Shown here in pieces: positions 18,032 to 25,297 of a stretch of 53,703 nucleotides of DNA. The stretch's first letter is position 1. Each line of letters opens with the position of its first letter. The notes under the pieces are model-generated. The model was not told the DNA's origin. It did not search any database and was given only the letters and a program-made list of their open reading frames with translations. The stretch is from contig JAAYNZ010000020.1 in NCBI GenBank assembly GCA_012520595.1, forward strand, positions 1 to 53,703. The letters run 5' to 3'. This stretch comes from Candidatus Epulonipiscium sp. Its GTDB lineage: Bacteria > Bacillota > Clostridia > Lachnospirales > JAAYNZ01. The position numbers and the translations under genes were made by a program.

Positions 18032-18076
18032 AAATGAGGTATACCTTTACAGAATGTTTTTAAAAGGAGTTTATTT

Positions 18077-18712
18077 ATGCGTAATCTCATGCTTAAAGAT
18101 AAAAAATTAGAAAGATTAGCCATTATGGGGGGGACTTTTGATCCGATTCATTATGGGCATTTAGTAACGGCAGAAGCAGTACGACATCAATTTCAAATCA
18201 ATAAAGTATTGTTTGTACCAACAGGACATCCACCACATAAACCTTTTTTTGATGTAAGCCATACGGAACATCGCTATCTTATGACAGTGTTAGCTACAGT
18301 GACAAATCCCTACTTTGATGTATCACGAATAGAAATTGATCGCAAAGGAATTACTTATACCATCGATACAATTCAGCATTTAAAAAAAATATATGGTTCC
18401 AATACGGAATTATACTTTATTACAGGTGCTGATGCTATCCATGAAATTTTAACTTGGAAAGATCCAGAAGAAGTTCTTCGGCTTTGTACTTTTATAGCTG
18501 CCACTCGACCTGAATATCATAAAAAAGATTTATTAAAAAAGATTGAACAACTTCGTCAACAGTATGGATCAAAAATAGATTTTTTAGAAGTACCCTCTTT
18601 GGCCATTTCCTCATCAGATATTCGAAAAAGGGTACAAGAAAATCGTCCTATCAAGTATCTTTTACCTGAGCCTGTAGAAAATTATATTTTTAAGTTTGGA
18701 TTATATCAATAA
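18077..18712 (+). CDS. nadD: Nicotinate-mononucleotide adenylyltransferase
   Basis: Transfers AMP from ATP to nicotinate mononucleotide to give deamido-NAD, the penultimate step of NAD synthesis. The 211-residue protein has the nucleotidyltransferase motif [12 protein letters not shown] (residues 18-29), [17 protein letters not shown] and the C-terminal ISSSDIRKR that binds phosphates. ATG 18077 follows AAAAGGAG; the resulting N-terminus is about ten residues longer than usual, but the internal ATG at 18125 has no ribosome binding site. First gene of nadD-yqeK-rsfS, a standard Firmicutes order. Confidence 0.95.
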   Translation: MRNLMLKDKKLERLAIMGGTFDPIHYGHLVTAEAVRHQFQINKVLFVPTGHPPHKPFFDVSHTEHRYLMTVLATVTNPYFDVSRIEIDRKGITYTIDTIQHLKKIYGSNTELYFITGADAIHEILTWKDPEEVLRLCTFIAATRPEYHKKDLLKKIEQLRQQYGSKIDFLEVPSLAISSSDIRKRVQENRPIKYLLPEPVENYIFKFGLYQ

Positions 18713-18744
18713 ATAACTTATTATTTTAGGAAAAAGGTGATCGA

Positions 18745-19317
18745 ATGTTATCCTATGAAACCATGGTTGAGAAATTACGTTCGTCTCTTTCACCCAAACG
18801 CTTCATACATACCTTACATGTTGTAGACACCGCATTGGAGTTAGCTGATTTTTATCACGAAGACAGGGAAAAGACCAAAATTGCAGCATTACTACATGAT
18901 TGTGCAAAAGACTACCCTTATTTGTTAAAAGTACAATTATGTAAGGAGTTTCATATTGTTTTAGATCCTATTACGCAGAAAAATCCAGAATTAATTCACA
19001 GCTTTTTAGGAGCAGAAATCGCAAAAAGAGAATATAAAGTAGAAGACGGATACATACTGAATTCCATTCGATACCATACTACAGGTAGAGCCAATATGAC
19101 TTTGCTGGAAAAGATTGTATTTTTAGCTGACTACATGGAACCCACTCGCCTCCTTTTTCCTGGTTTAGAAGAAGTCAGAGCCCTCGCCTATGTTCATTTA
19201 GATAAAGCCATTTATCAAGCTTTGTTGTTAACCATAGCATATATTAAGGAACAAGGATTCCTTCTGCATCCATTAACACAAGAGGCAGTGGATGATTTAA
19301 AAGCAAAGTTCCTATAA
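18745..19317 (+). CDS. yqeK: HD-domain phosphohydrolase YqeK
   Basis: A 190-residue HD-domain protein; members of the family hydrolyse diadenosine tetraphosphate symmetrically. The metal-binding residues are visible: H in RFIHTLHV, the HD pair in LLHDCAKDYP (about residue 52), a further histidine in YHTTG and the aspartate of LADYMEPTR. ATG 18745 follows AAAAAGGTGAT. Lies between nadD and rsfS, 32 and 15 bases from its neighbours, so co-transcribed. Confidence 0.93.
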   Translation: MLSYETMVEKLRSSLSPKRFIHTLHVVDTALELADFYHEDREKTKIAALLHDCAKDYPYLLKVQLCKEFHIVLDPITQKNPELIHSFLGAEIAKREYKVEDGYILNSIRYHTTGRANMTLLEKIVFLADYMEPTRLLFPGLEEVRALAYVHLDKAIYQALLLTIAYIKEQGFLLHPLTQEAVDDLKAKFL

Positions 19318-19332
19318 GAAAGGAGAAAATTA

Positions 19333-19692
19333 ATGATTATTTCAGAACAAGGGAAAGAAATGTTAAGAGTTGTATATCATGCATTAGATGAAAAACAAGG
19401 AGAAGATATTCGTATTCTTGATATCCATGGTATTTCTATACTGGCAGATTATTTTGTTATTACCCATGGGAATAATCAGAATCATGTCCAAGCTTTAGCG
19501 GAGCATGTAATAGAATCTTTAGCAGAAGCCGGGTATAGACTACTACGAAGAGAAGGGGAGGCGACCTCTTCTTGGATATTATTAGATTATGGTCATATAA
19601 TGATTCATGTTTTTGGGAAAGAAGAAAGAAACTTTTATGATTTGGAACGAATCTGGAGTGATGGAAAAGAAATTACTGCCAGTCATTTTTAA
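19333..19692 (+). CDS. rsfS: Ribosome silencing factor RsfS
   Basis: RsfS (YbeB/Iojap) binds L14 and blocks subunit joining when nutrients are low. The 119-residue protein shows the family core ILDIHGISILADYFVITHGNN and the C-terminal SSWILLDYGHIMIHVFGKEERNFYDLE across the segment, with W and D in the expected place. ATG 19333 follows AGAAAGGAG, 15 bases after yqeK. Last gene of the nadD unit, ending at a two-way terminator shared with the minus-strand carboxypeptidase gene. Confidence 0.95.
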   Translation: MIISEQGKEMLRVVYHALDEKQGEDIRILDIHGISILADYFVITHGNNQNHVQALAEHVIESLAEAGYRLLRREGEATSSWILLDYGHIMIHVFGKEERNFYDLERIWSDGKEITASHF

Positions 19693-19714
19693 CTATAAAA
19701 TAGAAGGACATAAT

Positions 19715-19741
19715 AAAACAACTGTCAATGACAGTTGTTTT
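19715..19741. terminator. Bidirectional terminator between rsfS and dac
   Basis: Perfect 13-base arms, AAAACAACTGTCA (19715-19727) and its complement (19729-19741), around one base. T runs appear on both strands. The right arm overlaps the stop codon of the minus-strand gene. Confidence 0.85.
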
Positions 19742-21047
19742 AGCGTTTATGAATGGGTCTATAAGCATATAAAACAGATAAGATAGAAAATAATCCGCCC
19801 AACAATAAAAAAATAGCCAAAACCATAAGAATGATTTTTTTAATGTTAAAAGAAGGAGTAGAAGAGAACTCTTTTTCGGGAGTCATTCCAATTGATCTTT
19901 CTTCTATGGATAAATCATAATCTTTTTGAGAAATAATATTTGCCTTAGCAATAGGCTGGTTGTTATAAGAAAATATAATATATCCCAGTAATTCATGTTT
20001 TTTCACTGATGATTGTATTTCATAAGGCAAGATAGTCATTTTTTGAATTTCTTCTCGTTTTGCACTTTTAGGTAAAACAGTATAAACATCATTTTCTAAC
20101 GTGGTTTTAACCACATCAAAAGATTTTAGTGGAATAGAAGGAGAAGGAGTATTTTTTTTAGCTAATGGTATAAGAGAAAAGTGGTCAAAACCATAGTTTA
20201 GAAGTTCCGTAGTTTCTTCGTACATCTGTGGTTTCTCAGATTTTAAAATAACGCAGATCAGTTCCATTCCATCTTTTACAGCATAGGTTACTAAGGTATG
20301 TCTTGCTTGATCAGTATATCCCGTCTTTCCACCCAAACAACCTTCATAGAGATATTTTGTTTTTCGGTTAGGCAGCATATAGTGCTGATTATGTAGATAC
20401 CGAATATCATTTTTATTAGTAGGAGGAATCTCATATCGAGGGGTTTGAATAATCTCCCTAAATTTTGGGTTTTTAAAAGCTTCCTTAGCAATTAAAGCCA
20501 TATCATAAGCAGTAGTATAGTGCTGTTCATCATGAAGGCCATGAGGATTAACAAAATGAGTCTGATAGGCTTCTAAGGCTTGAGCTTTTTGGTTCATTAA
20601 TTTTGTAAAATCCTCAACGGATCCACTAATGAATTCGGCAATTCCATTAGATACTTCATTTGCTGATTGAAGCATCATACCATATAGAGCTTGTTCTAAA
20701 GTGATTTGTTCTTCTGGTACCATCCATAAATGACTACTATTTCTTTCAATACTAAAAACAGCCTCTTCTGAAAAGGTAACGATTCCATCTAAATCGCCAT
20801 ATTCTAAGGCTAGGTATGCAGTCATAATTTTAGTAATGCTAGCTGGAAAGTATTGCTGATGGATATTTTTTTCATAGATTACTTTTCCTGTTTTTGCTTC
20901 CATCACAATTGCACTCTCTGATAGAATCGTAGGAGGTGTAACATCAGAAGGTACAACGTTAGAAAAATTCAATTCATATGCAAAAATAGTAATATTCATC
21001 ATAAAAATTAAAAAAATACTCATAAACAATCTACCAATGGATTTCAT
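19740..21047 (-). CDS. D-alanyl-D-alanine carboxypeptidase (S11 family, DacF/DacB-like)
   Basis: Trims the terminal D-alanine of peptidoglycan stem peptides. The 435-residue protein has an N-terminal signal segment (about 1-24), the S11 catalytic motifs SITK (70-73), SAN (128-130) and KTG (241-243), a C-terminal PBP5-like domain and a final membrane helix (about residues 403-425) followed by basic residues, so it is anchored at its C-terminus. The start ATG 21047 follows GAGAGGAG; an upstream in-frame GTG at 21071 precedes that site. S11 members next to sporulation genes include the forespore DacF and mother-cell DacB; the sequence alone does not decide which this is. It points opposite to its neighbours. 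Confidence 0.93.
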   Translation of the reverse strand: MKSIGRLFMSIFLIFMMNITIFAYELNFSNVVPSDVTPPTILSESAIVMEAKTGKVIYEKNIHQQYFPASITKIMTAYLALEYGDLDGIVTFSEEAVFSIERNSSHLWMVPEEQITLEQALYGMMLQSANEVSNGIAEFISGSVEDFTKLMNQKAQALEAYQTHFVNPHGLHDEQHYTTAYDMALIAKEAFKNPKFREIIQTPRYEIPPTNKNDIRYLHNQHYMLPNRKTKYLYEGCLGGKTGYTDQARHTLVTYAVKDGMELICVILKSEKPQMYEETTELLNYGFDHFSLIPLAKKNTPSPSIPLKSFDVVKTTLENDVYTVLPKSAKREEIQKMTILPYEIQSSVKKHELLGYIIFSYNNQPIAKANIISQKDYDLSIEERSIGMTPEKEFSSTPSFNIKKIILMVLAIFLLLGGLFSILSVLYAYRPIHKR

Positions 21048-21189
21048 GTGCTTACTCCTCTCTTTTATCACTCTTAAGTATAGCAGAAAATGTATGAAAG
21101 AAAAAGTATGTTTTTTAGAAAAACAAAGGATTTTAAGTAATTATGGCGAATAATTTAAATAGAGAAAAACAAGCTAGGGAGGATCGAAA

Positions 21190-21837
21190 ATGAAGGGGAA
21201 AAAAATATATTTGCCAGTCCTAGTAGGATTTATTATGTTTGTCACAGGCATCATTTATGTAAAATATTCTGTATCTCGTCCTACTTCTATACAAGTAACC
21301 CATAATTCGACGAATACTCCCCTTTTTGAAGAAGAAATCGAAGATACATCGGTACAAAAGACCACATCTATTGAAAGTGAAGAAGAAATGGTATACGTTG
21401 TCCATATTGCAGGAGCTGTTCATAAACCAAATGTCTATACACTGCCATCTGGCAGCCGAGTTTATGAGGTCATTGAGTTGGCAGGAGGAGCAACGGAAGA
21501 TGCGGATCTTGCCGCAATCAATTTAGCTATGAAGATTAAAGACGAACAAAAAATTTATATTCCTAGGATTGGTGAAACATTTGACAAAACTGAAAAAGAG
21601 AATAATAATAGTATTAGCATGCAGCTTGAAGAAGAAAATATGCATAAAATTAACATTAATACAGCAAGTGGGAAAGAGTTAGAGGAATTACCAGGAATTG
21701 GGCCAGTAACAGCAGAGAGTATTATCCAGTACCGAGAGGAAAATGGAAGATTCCAAAAGATTGAAGATATACAAAAGGTTTCAAGGATTGGTCCTAAAAC
21801 CTTCGAAAAAATAAAAATGAAGATTACAGTAGATTAG
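21190..21837 (+). CDS. comEA: ComEA-family SLBB/helix-hairpin-helix protein
   Basis: ComEA is the membrane-anchored DNA receptor of natural transformation. The 215-residue protein has one N-terminal membrane segment (about 5-25), a variable charged linker, an SLBB domain from VVHIAGAVHKPNVYTLPSG (about 70-130) and a C-terminal helix-hairpin-helix DNA-binding pair in INTASGKELEELPGIGP and VSRIGPKTFEKIK. ATG 21190 follows AGGGAGGAT. comEC lies 3.5 kb downstream with a two-component system and a GerMN gene between, unlike the compact comE operon of B. subtilis. Whether the organism is competent cannot be told from the window. Confidence 0.92.
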   Translation: MKGKKIYLPVLVGFIMFVTGIIYVKYSVSRPTSIQVTHNSTNTPLFEEEIEDTSVQKTTSIESEEEMVYVVHIAGAVHKPNVYTLPSGSRVYEVIELAGGATEDADLAAINLAMKIKDEQKIYIPRIGETFDKTEKENNNSISMQLEEENMHKININTASGKELEELPGIGPVTAESIIQYREENGRFQKIEDIQKVSRIGPKTFEKIKMKITVD

Positions 21838-21847
21838 GAGGATGATT

Positions 21848-22534
21848 ATGGCTTATCATGCACTAGTTGTGGATGATGAAAAATTAATTGTAAAGGGAAT
21901 TCGATTTAGTTTAGAACAAGACAACATGAAAGTGGATGTAGCATATGATGGAGAAGAGGCTTTACAATTGGCAAAAGCCAATCCATATGATATTATTATT
22001 TTGGATGTAATGTTGCCTAAGTTAGATGGATTAAATGTATGTCAACAAATTAGGGAGTTTTCCAACGTTCCTATTATTATGTTGACGGCTAAAGGAGAAG
22101 ATATGGATAAAATCATGGGACTTGAGTATGGAGCCGATGATTATATGACGAAGCCTTTTAATATTTTAGAATTAAAGGCACGAATTAAAGCAGTACTTAG
22201 AAGAATGCAGTCGAAAAACCAAGGGAAAAAACGGGATGTTCTTGAATTAGAAGATTTAAAATTAGATTTTAATGGTAGACGCGTTTATATTCAAGGAGAA
22301 GAAGTAAATTTGACAGCAAAGGAATTTGACTTATTGGAATTATTTATCAGCAATCCAGGAAAGGTATATAGTAGAGAAATGTTACTAAATACCATATGGG
22401 GCTATGACTATCCAGGGGATGTACGGACAGTAGATGTACATGTTCGAAGATTAAGAGAAAAAATAGAAAAAAACCCCAGTGAACCAACTTATATTTATAC
22501 AAAATGGGGAGTGGGTTATTATTTTAAGGATTAA
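21848..22534 (+). CDS. OmpR/PhoB-family response regulator
   Basis: Phosphorylation-controlled transcription factor. The 228-residue protein has a receiver domain with acidic residues D9 and D10, phosphoacceptor D53 (ILDVMLPKLDG), T80 and K102 (TKPF), then a winged-helix DNA-binding domain (about 130-226) with LTAKEFDLLELF and RTVDVHVRRLREKIE. ATG 21848 sits six bases after AGGAGG. The sensor kinase frame begins before its stop codon, so the two are translationally linked. WalR/PhoP-like in sequence. Direct repeats upstream of the next operon gene (23956-23978) are a possible target. Confidence 0.94.
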   Translation: MAYHALVVDDEKLIVKGIRFSLEQDNMKVDVAYDGEEALQLAKANPYDIIILDVMLPKLDGLNVCQQIREFSNVPIIMLTAKGEDMDKIMGLEYGADDYMTKPFNILELKARIKAVLRRMQSKNQGKKRDVLELEDLKLDFNGRRVYIQGEEVNLTAKEFDLLELFISNPGKVYSREMLLNTIWGYDYPGDVRTVDVHVRRLREKIEKNPSEPTYIYTKWGVGYYFKD

Positions 22535-23954
22535 TTTTAAGTGGATACACAGTTTACGTTGGAAATTATTGATTACGTATATGATGATTAGTTTTTTGCC
22601 TCTTATGTTTTTTTCTTTAGGTATTTATAATACATTAGAAAAGCATTATATTCAAGAACGAAAAGCGGAATTACAACGTCAAGCCAATATTACGGCAGGA
22701 CACATTGTTGTAACCGGTTATTTAAAAGATTCTACCATAGAACAAAAAAGATTGTTTCACTCTGATATTCAACAAACGAGTAAGGAAATAGGAGCTCGAA
22801 TTATTGTTGTTGACTCAAAAGGAATTGTAAAAAATGATTCAAATAAAGTCGATATTGGAAAGACAATTTTACAAAAAGAGGTTCTTGCTGCTTTGCAAGG
22901 ATCAGATGTTGCTTACAAGCAACCAGGAAGCAATATTATTCATGCTGTTGCTTCGATTAAAGATGATAAAACCCAAGAAATTATTGGAGCTATTATTATT
23001 TCCGCCTCCATTGAAGATATTTATGTATCTTTAAAATCCGTACAAAAACAATTATATATTTTAGTTGTATTAACCACATTAGTTGTAGGTCTCTTTAGTT
23101 TTTATGTATCAGGCGTTCTGATTCGACCGCTAAAAGAGTTGGTACAGGTCATGAAAAAAGTAACAGAAGGACATTTGGACCAGCAAATTCAAGTAAAAGG
23201 AAAAGATGAAATTGCAGAACTTAGTTTAGCTTTTAATCATATGAGTGAACGTTTACTAGAAGTAGATAACTCAAGGCAGGAGTTTGTTGCCAATGTATCT
23301 CATGAATTAAAAACACCATTAAGCTCGATAAAAGTATTAAGTGAATCACTTTTGCTTCAAGAAAATGTTCCAGAAGAAATGTATAAAGAGTTTTTAAGTG
23401 ACATTACTTCAGAAGTAGATAGAGAAACAGAGATCATTAATGATTTATTGGCTTTAGTGAAATTGGATCGTAAAGATATGGCATTATCTTTTGAGAGTAC
23501 ATACTTGAACGAGATGATCCAAAGTATTTTAAAACGGCTTCATCCGTTAGCTCAACAAAGAAACATTGATCTAATCTATGATAGCCGACGAGATGTTTAT
23601 GCAAAAGTAGATGCAATGAAATTAACCTTAGCAATCTCAAATCTAATTGAAAATGGTATAAAATACAATGAAGAAAATGGAACAGTAACGGTTATTTTAG
23701 ATGCTGACCACCAAAATGCTTTTATTACGGTGCAGGATACTGGAATTGGAATTCCAGTTGAAGAACAAAAGAAAATTTTTGAACGTTTTTACCGAGTGGA
23801 TAAAACAAGAGACCGAATGACAGGGGGAACGGGATTAGGTTTATCCATTACCCATCGTACCATATTGTTGCATCAAGGAAGTATTAAACTTATTAGTGAA
23901 GAAGGAGAAGGGGCTACTTTTATCATTCGTATCCCATTACACCAAAATTCATAG
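22479..23954 (+). CDS. HAMP-domain sensor histidine kinase (PhoR/WalK-like)
   Basis: Membrane sensor partner of the preceding regulator. It has two membrane segments (about residues 30-50 and 194-214) around a Cache/PAS-like extracytoplasmic domain, a HAMP domain (about 215-268), the H-box VANVSHELKTPLSS with phosphoacceptor H275, N-box NLIENGIKYNEENG, G1 DTGIGIP, F-box FERFYRVDKTRD and G2 GGTGLGLSI. The only standard start ahead of the first membrane segment is GTG 22479, which overlaps the regulator gene by 56 bases and has no ribosome binding site. A nonstandard AUU start after GGGGAGTGGG (22504-22513), or coupled re-initiation, is possible, so the N-terminus is uncertain by up to about 20 residues. 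Confidence 0.9.
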   Translation: MNQLIFIQNGEWVIILRINFKWIHSLRWKLLITYMMISFLPLMFFSLGIYNTLEKHYIQERKAELQRQANITAGHIVVTGYLKDSTIEQKRLFHSDIQQTSKEIGARIIVVDSKGIVKNDSNKVDIGKTILQKEVLAALQGSDVAYKQPGSNIIHAVASIKDDKTQEIIGAIIISASIEDIYVSLKSVQKQLYILVVLTTLVVGLFSFYVSGVLIRPLKELVQVMKKVTEGHLDQQIQVKGKDEIAELSLAFNHMSERLLEVDNSRQEFVANVSHELKTPLSSIKVLSESLLLQENVPEEMYKEFLSDITSEVDRETEIINDLLALVKLDRKDMALSFESTYLNEMIQSILKRLHPLAQQRNIDLIYDSRRDVYAKVDAMKLTLAISNLIENGIKYNEENGTVTVILDADHQNAFITVQDTGIGIPVEEQKKIFERFYRVDKTRDRMTGGTGLGLSITHRTILLHQGSIKLISEEGEGATFIIRIPLHQNS

Positions 23955-23955
23955 A

Positions 23956-24001
23956 TTTGTAACACTTTATTTGTAACATTGTAATGGTTATGGGGTATAA
24001 T
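23956..24001 (+). promoter_or_regulatory. Repeat-containing promoter region before the GerMN gene
   Basis: TTTGTAACA occurs twice (23956-23964 and 23970-23978) with a 14-base period, and GTAAtg follows at 23981. A perfect TATAAT lies at 23996-24001, with the second repeat in the -35 position. OmpR-family regulators bind such direct repeats, and the adjacent regulator is of this family. Confidence 0.45.
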
Positions 24002-24022
24002 AATTTTTACGGGGGTGATTTT

Positions 24023-25003
24023 TTGGGGTATTTTAAAAAACCATATCAATGGCTTTTAGGCATTGGAACGGTTGTGCTTATACTCGTATTTCTATTTTTT
24101 GCTCGTAGTATTGACTTTTCAAATAACCAATCCATGTCCAAAAAAACAGTAGAACTCCAAAGCAATACCATTCAGTTATATTTTGTTAGCCAAGATCAAT
24201 CCAAATTAGTGGGAGAAAATGTGGCTATTACAAAAGAACAAGAGGAAGACATTATTCTTCAGGTGCTAGAGGCATTAAAACAGGGCCCTCAGACTCCAGG
24301 ATTATTTCCAAGTATTCCTAAAAATATAGAGTTTATCGATACTCAATTTGATGAAGAGGAACATATGGTGGAGCTTAACCTTTCCTCTGCTTATTTTGAT
24401 TTAAAAGCAATGGATGAAGTATTTTTTCGAGCATCTGTGGTAAAAACCTTAACAGAACTACCTTTTGTACAGAAAATACAGTTTTTTGTAGAAGAAAAGC
24501 CTTTGTTAGGAACAGATGGGAAACCTTTAGGTCCCATTTCAGCAGAGGACATTATTTTGGAAAAAGTAAATCCCTTAAATACAGAATACAAAGAAATACA
24601 ACTCTATTTTTCGAATCAAGATGCAACAGCCTTAGTAGTAGAAAATAGAACCATTGCTATTAATCCAAACGAACCTTTGGAAAAATATGTGATGGAACAA
24701 TTAATTGCCGGACCTCAAATACAGAATCTACATAAAACAATTCCACCAGAAACAAAAATTAAAGGGATTCAAACCAGTGATGGTATTTGTTATGTGGATT
24801 TAAGCACAGAATTTAGAACAAAACATTGGGGAGGTTCAACAGGAGAAATTTTTACAATTTACTCTATCGTAAACTCTTTAACAGAACTACCACACATACA
24901 AAAAGTTCAGTTTTTAATTGAAGGAGAAAAGCAAGAAACTTTTAAAGGCCATGTAGATTTCAGTAATCCGTTTGAAAGAAATCTAGATTTTATCCAACAA
25001 TAA
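24023..25003 (+). CDS. Membrane-anchored GerMN double-domain protein
   Basis: A 326-residue protein with an N-terminal membrane segment (about 9-26) and two tandem GerMN domains (about 50-170 and 190-315). The repeats are visible as IQLYFVSQDQSKLVGEN and IQLYFSNQDATALVVEN, each followed by LKQGP/LIAGP, a strand with VELNLSS/CYVDLST and SLTELPHIQKVQF-type ends. GerM in B. subtilis is a sporulation and germination lipoprotein; here there is no lipobox, only a membrane anchor. The start is TTG 24023 after GGGGGTGAT; the upstream ATG 23984 overlaps the promoter. It follows the two-component genes and may be part of their output. Confidence 0.88.
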   Translation: MGYFKKPYQWLLGIGTVVLILVFLFFARSIDFSNNQSMSKKTVELQSNTIQLYFVSQDQSKLVGENVAITKEQEEDIILQVLEALKQGPQTPGLFPSIPKNIEFIDTQFDEEEHMVELNLSSAYFDLKAMDEVFFRASVVKTLTELPFVQKIQFFVEEKPLLGTDGKPLGPISAEDIILEKVNPLNTEYKEIQLYFSNQDATALVVENRTIAINPNEPLEKYVMEQLIAGPQIQNLHKTIPPETKIKGIQTSDGICYVDLSTEFRTKHWGGSTGEIFTIYSIVNSLTELPHIQKVQFLIEGEKQETFKGHVDFSNPFERNLDFIQQ

Positions 25004-25014
25004 AATAAAAAAAT

Positions 25015-25055
25015 AAAATACATACAATCATGCCTCATGTTTGTATGTATTTTTT
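25015..25055. terminator. Terminator after the GerMN gene, probably active both ways
   Basis: AAAATACATACAA (25015-25027) pairs perfectly with 25041-25053 around a 13-base loop. T runs flank both sides, so it could end transcripts from either strand. Confidence 0.82.
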
Positions 25056-25297
25056 ACACTTATAGATATCCAAGCCCATAATTTGATTTTGCAAGATCCT
25101 ATCCATGGGTTCACGCTCTGATTGTACCTCTCGTTGCTCAAAATATAAAAGAAGGAAGCAACAGGGGATAAAAGTTGCGTATTCGCTGATAGTATGTACT
25201 TGCTTTGTAATTAGGGAATTTTCAATTATGAGTGTGTATCTATATAGCACGATTAGGATAAAATAAAGTGGGTTTAGAAAAAATGGGGTGGAGATCC
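25056..25297. other. Intergenic region before comEC, no gene recognised
   Basis: About 240 bases. A minus-strand frame at 25035-25250 is open for 71 codons but begins with GTG and lacks a ribosome binding site. GTTGCT (25133-25138), AGCAAC (25157-25162) and GTTGC (25174-25178) could form two mutually exclusive short hairpins. No convincing promoter for comEC was found. Confidence 0.4.

Noticed and set aside
21048-21189. Divergent promoters for the carboxypeptidase gene and comEA
   Set aside because: TATACT on the minus strand and AATAAT on the plus strand are present, but neither has a convincing -35 or sporulation-sigma partner, so none was called.
25035-25250. Minus-strand frame of 71 codons between the GerMN gene and comEC
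   Set aside because: It begins with GTG without a ribosome binding site, has no recognisable domain and overlaps the terminator stem. It remains possible but is not supported as a gene.
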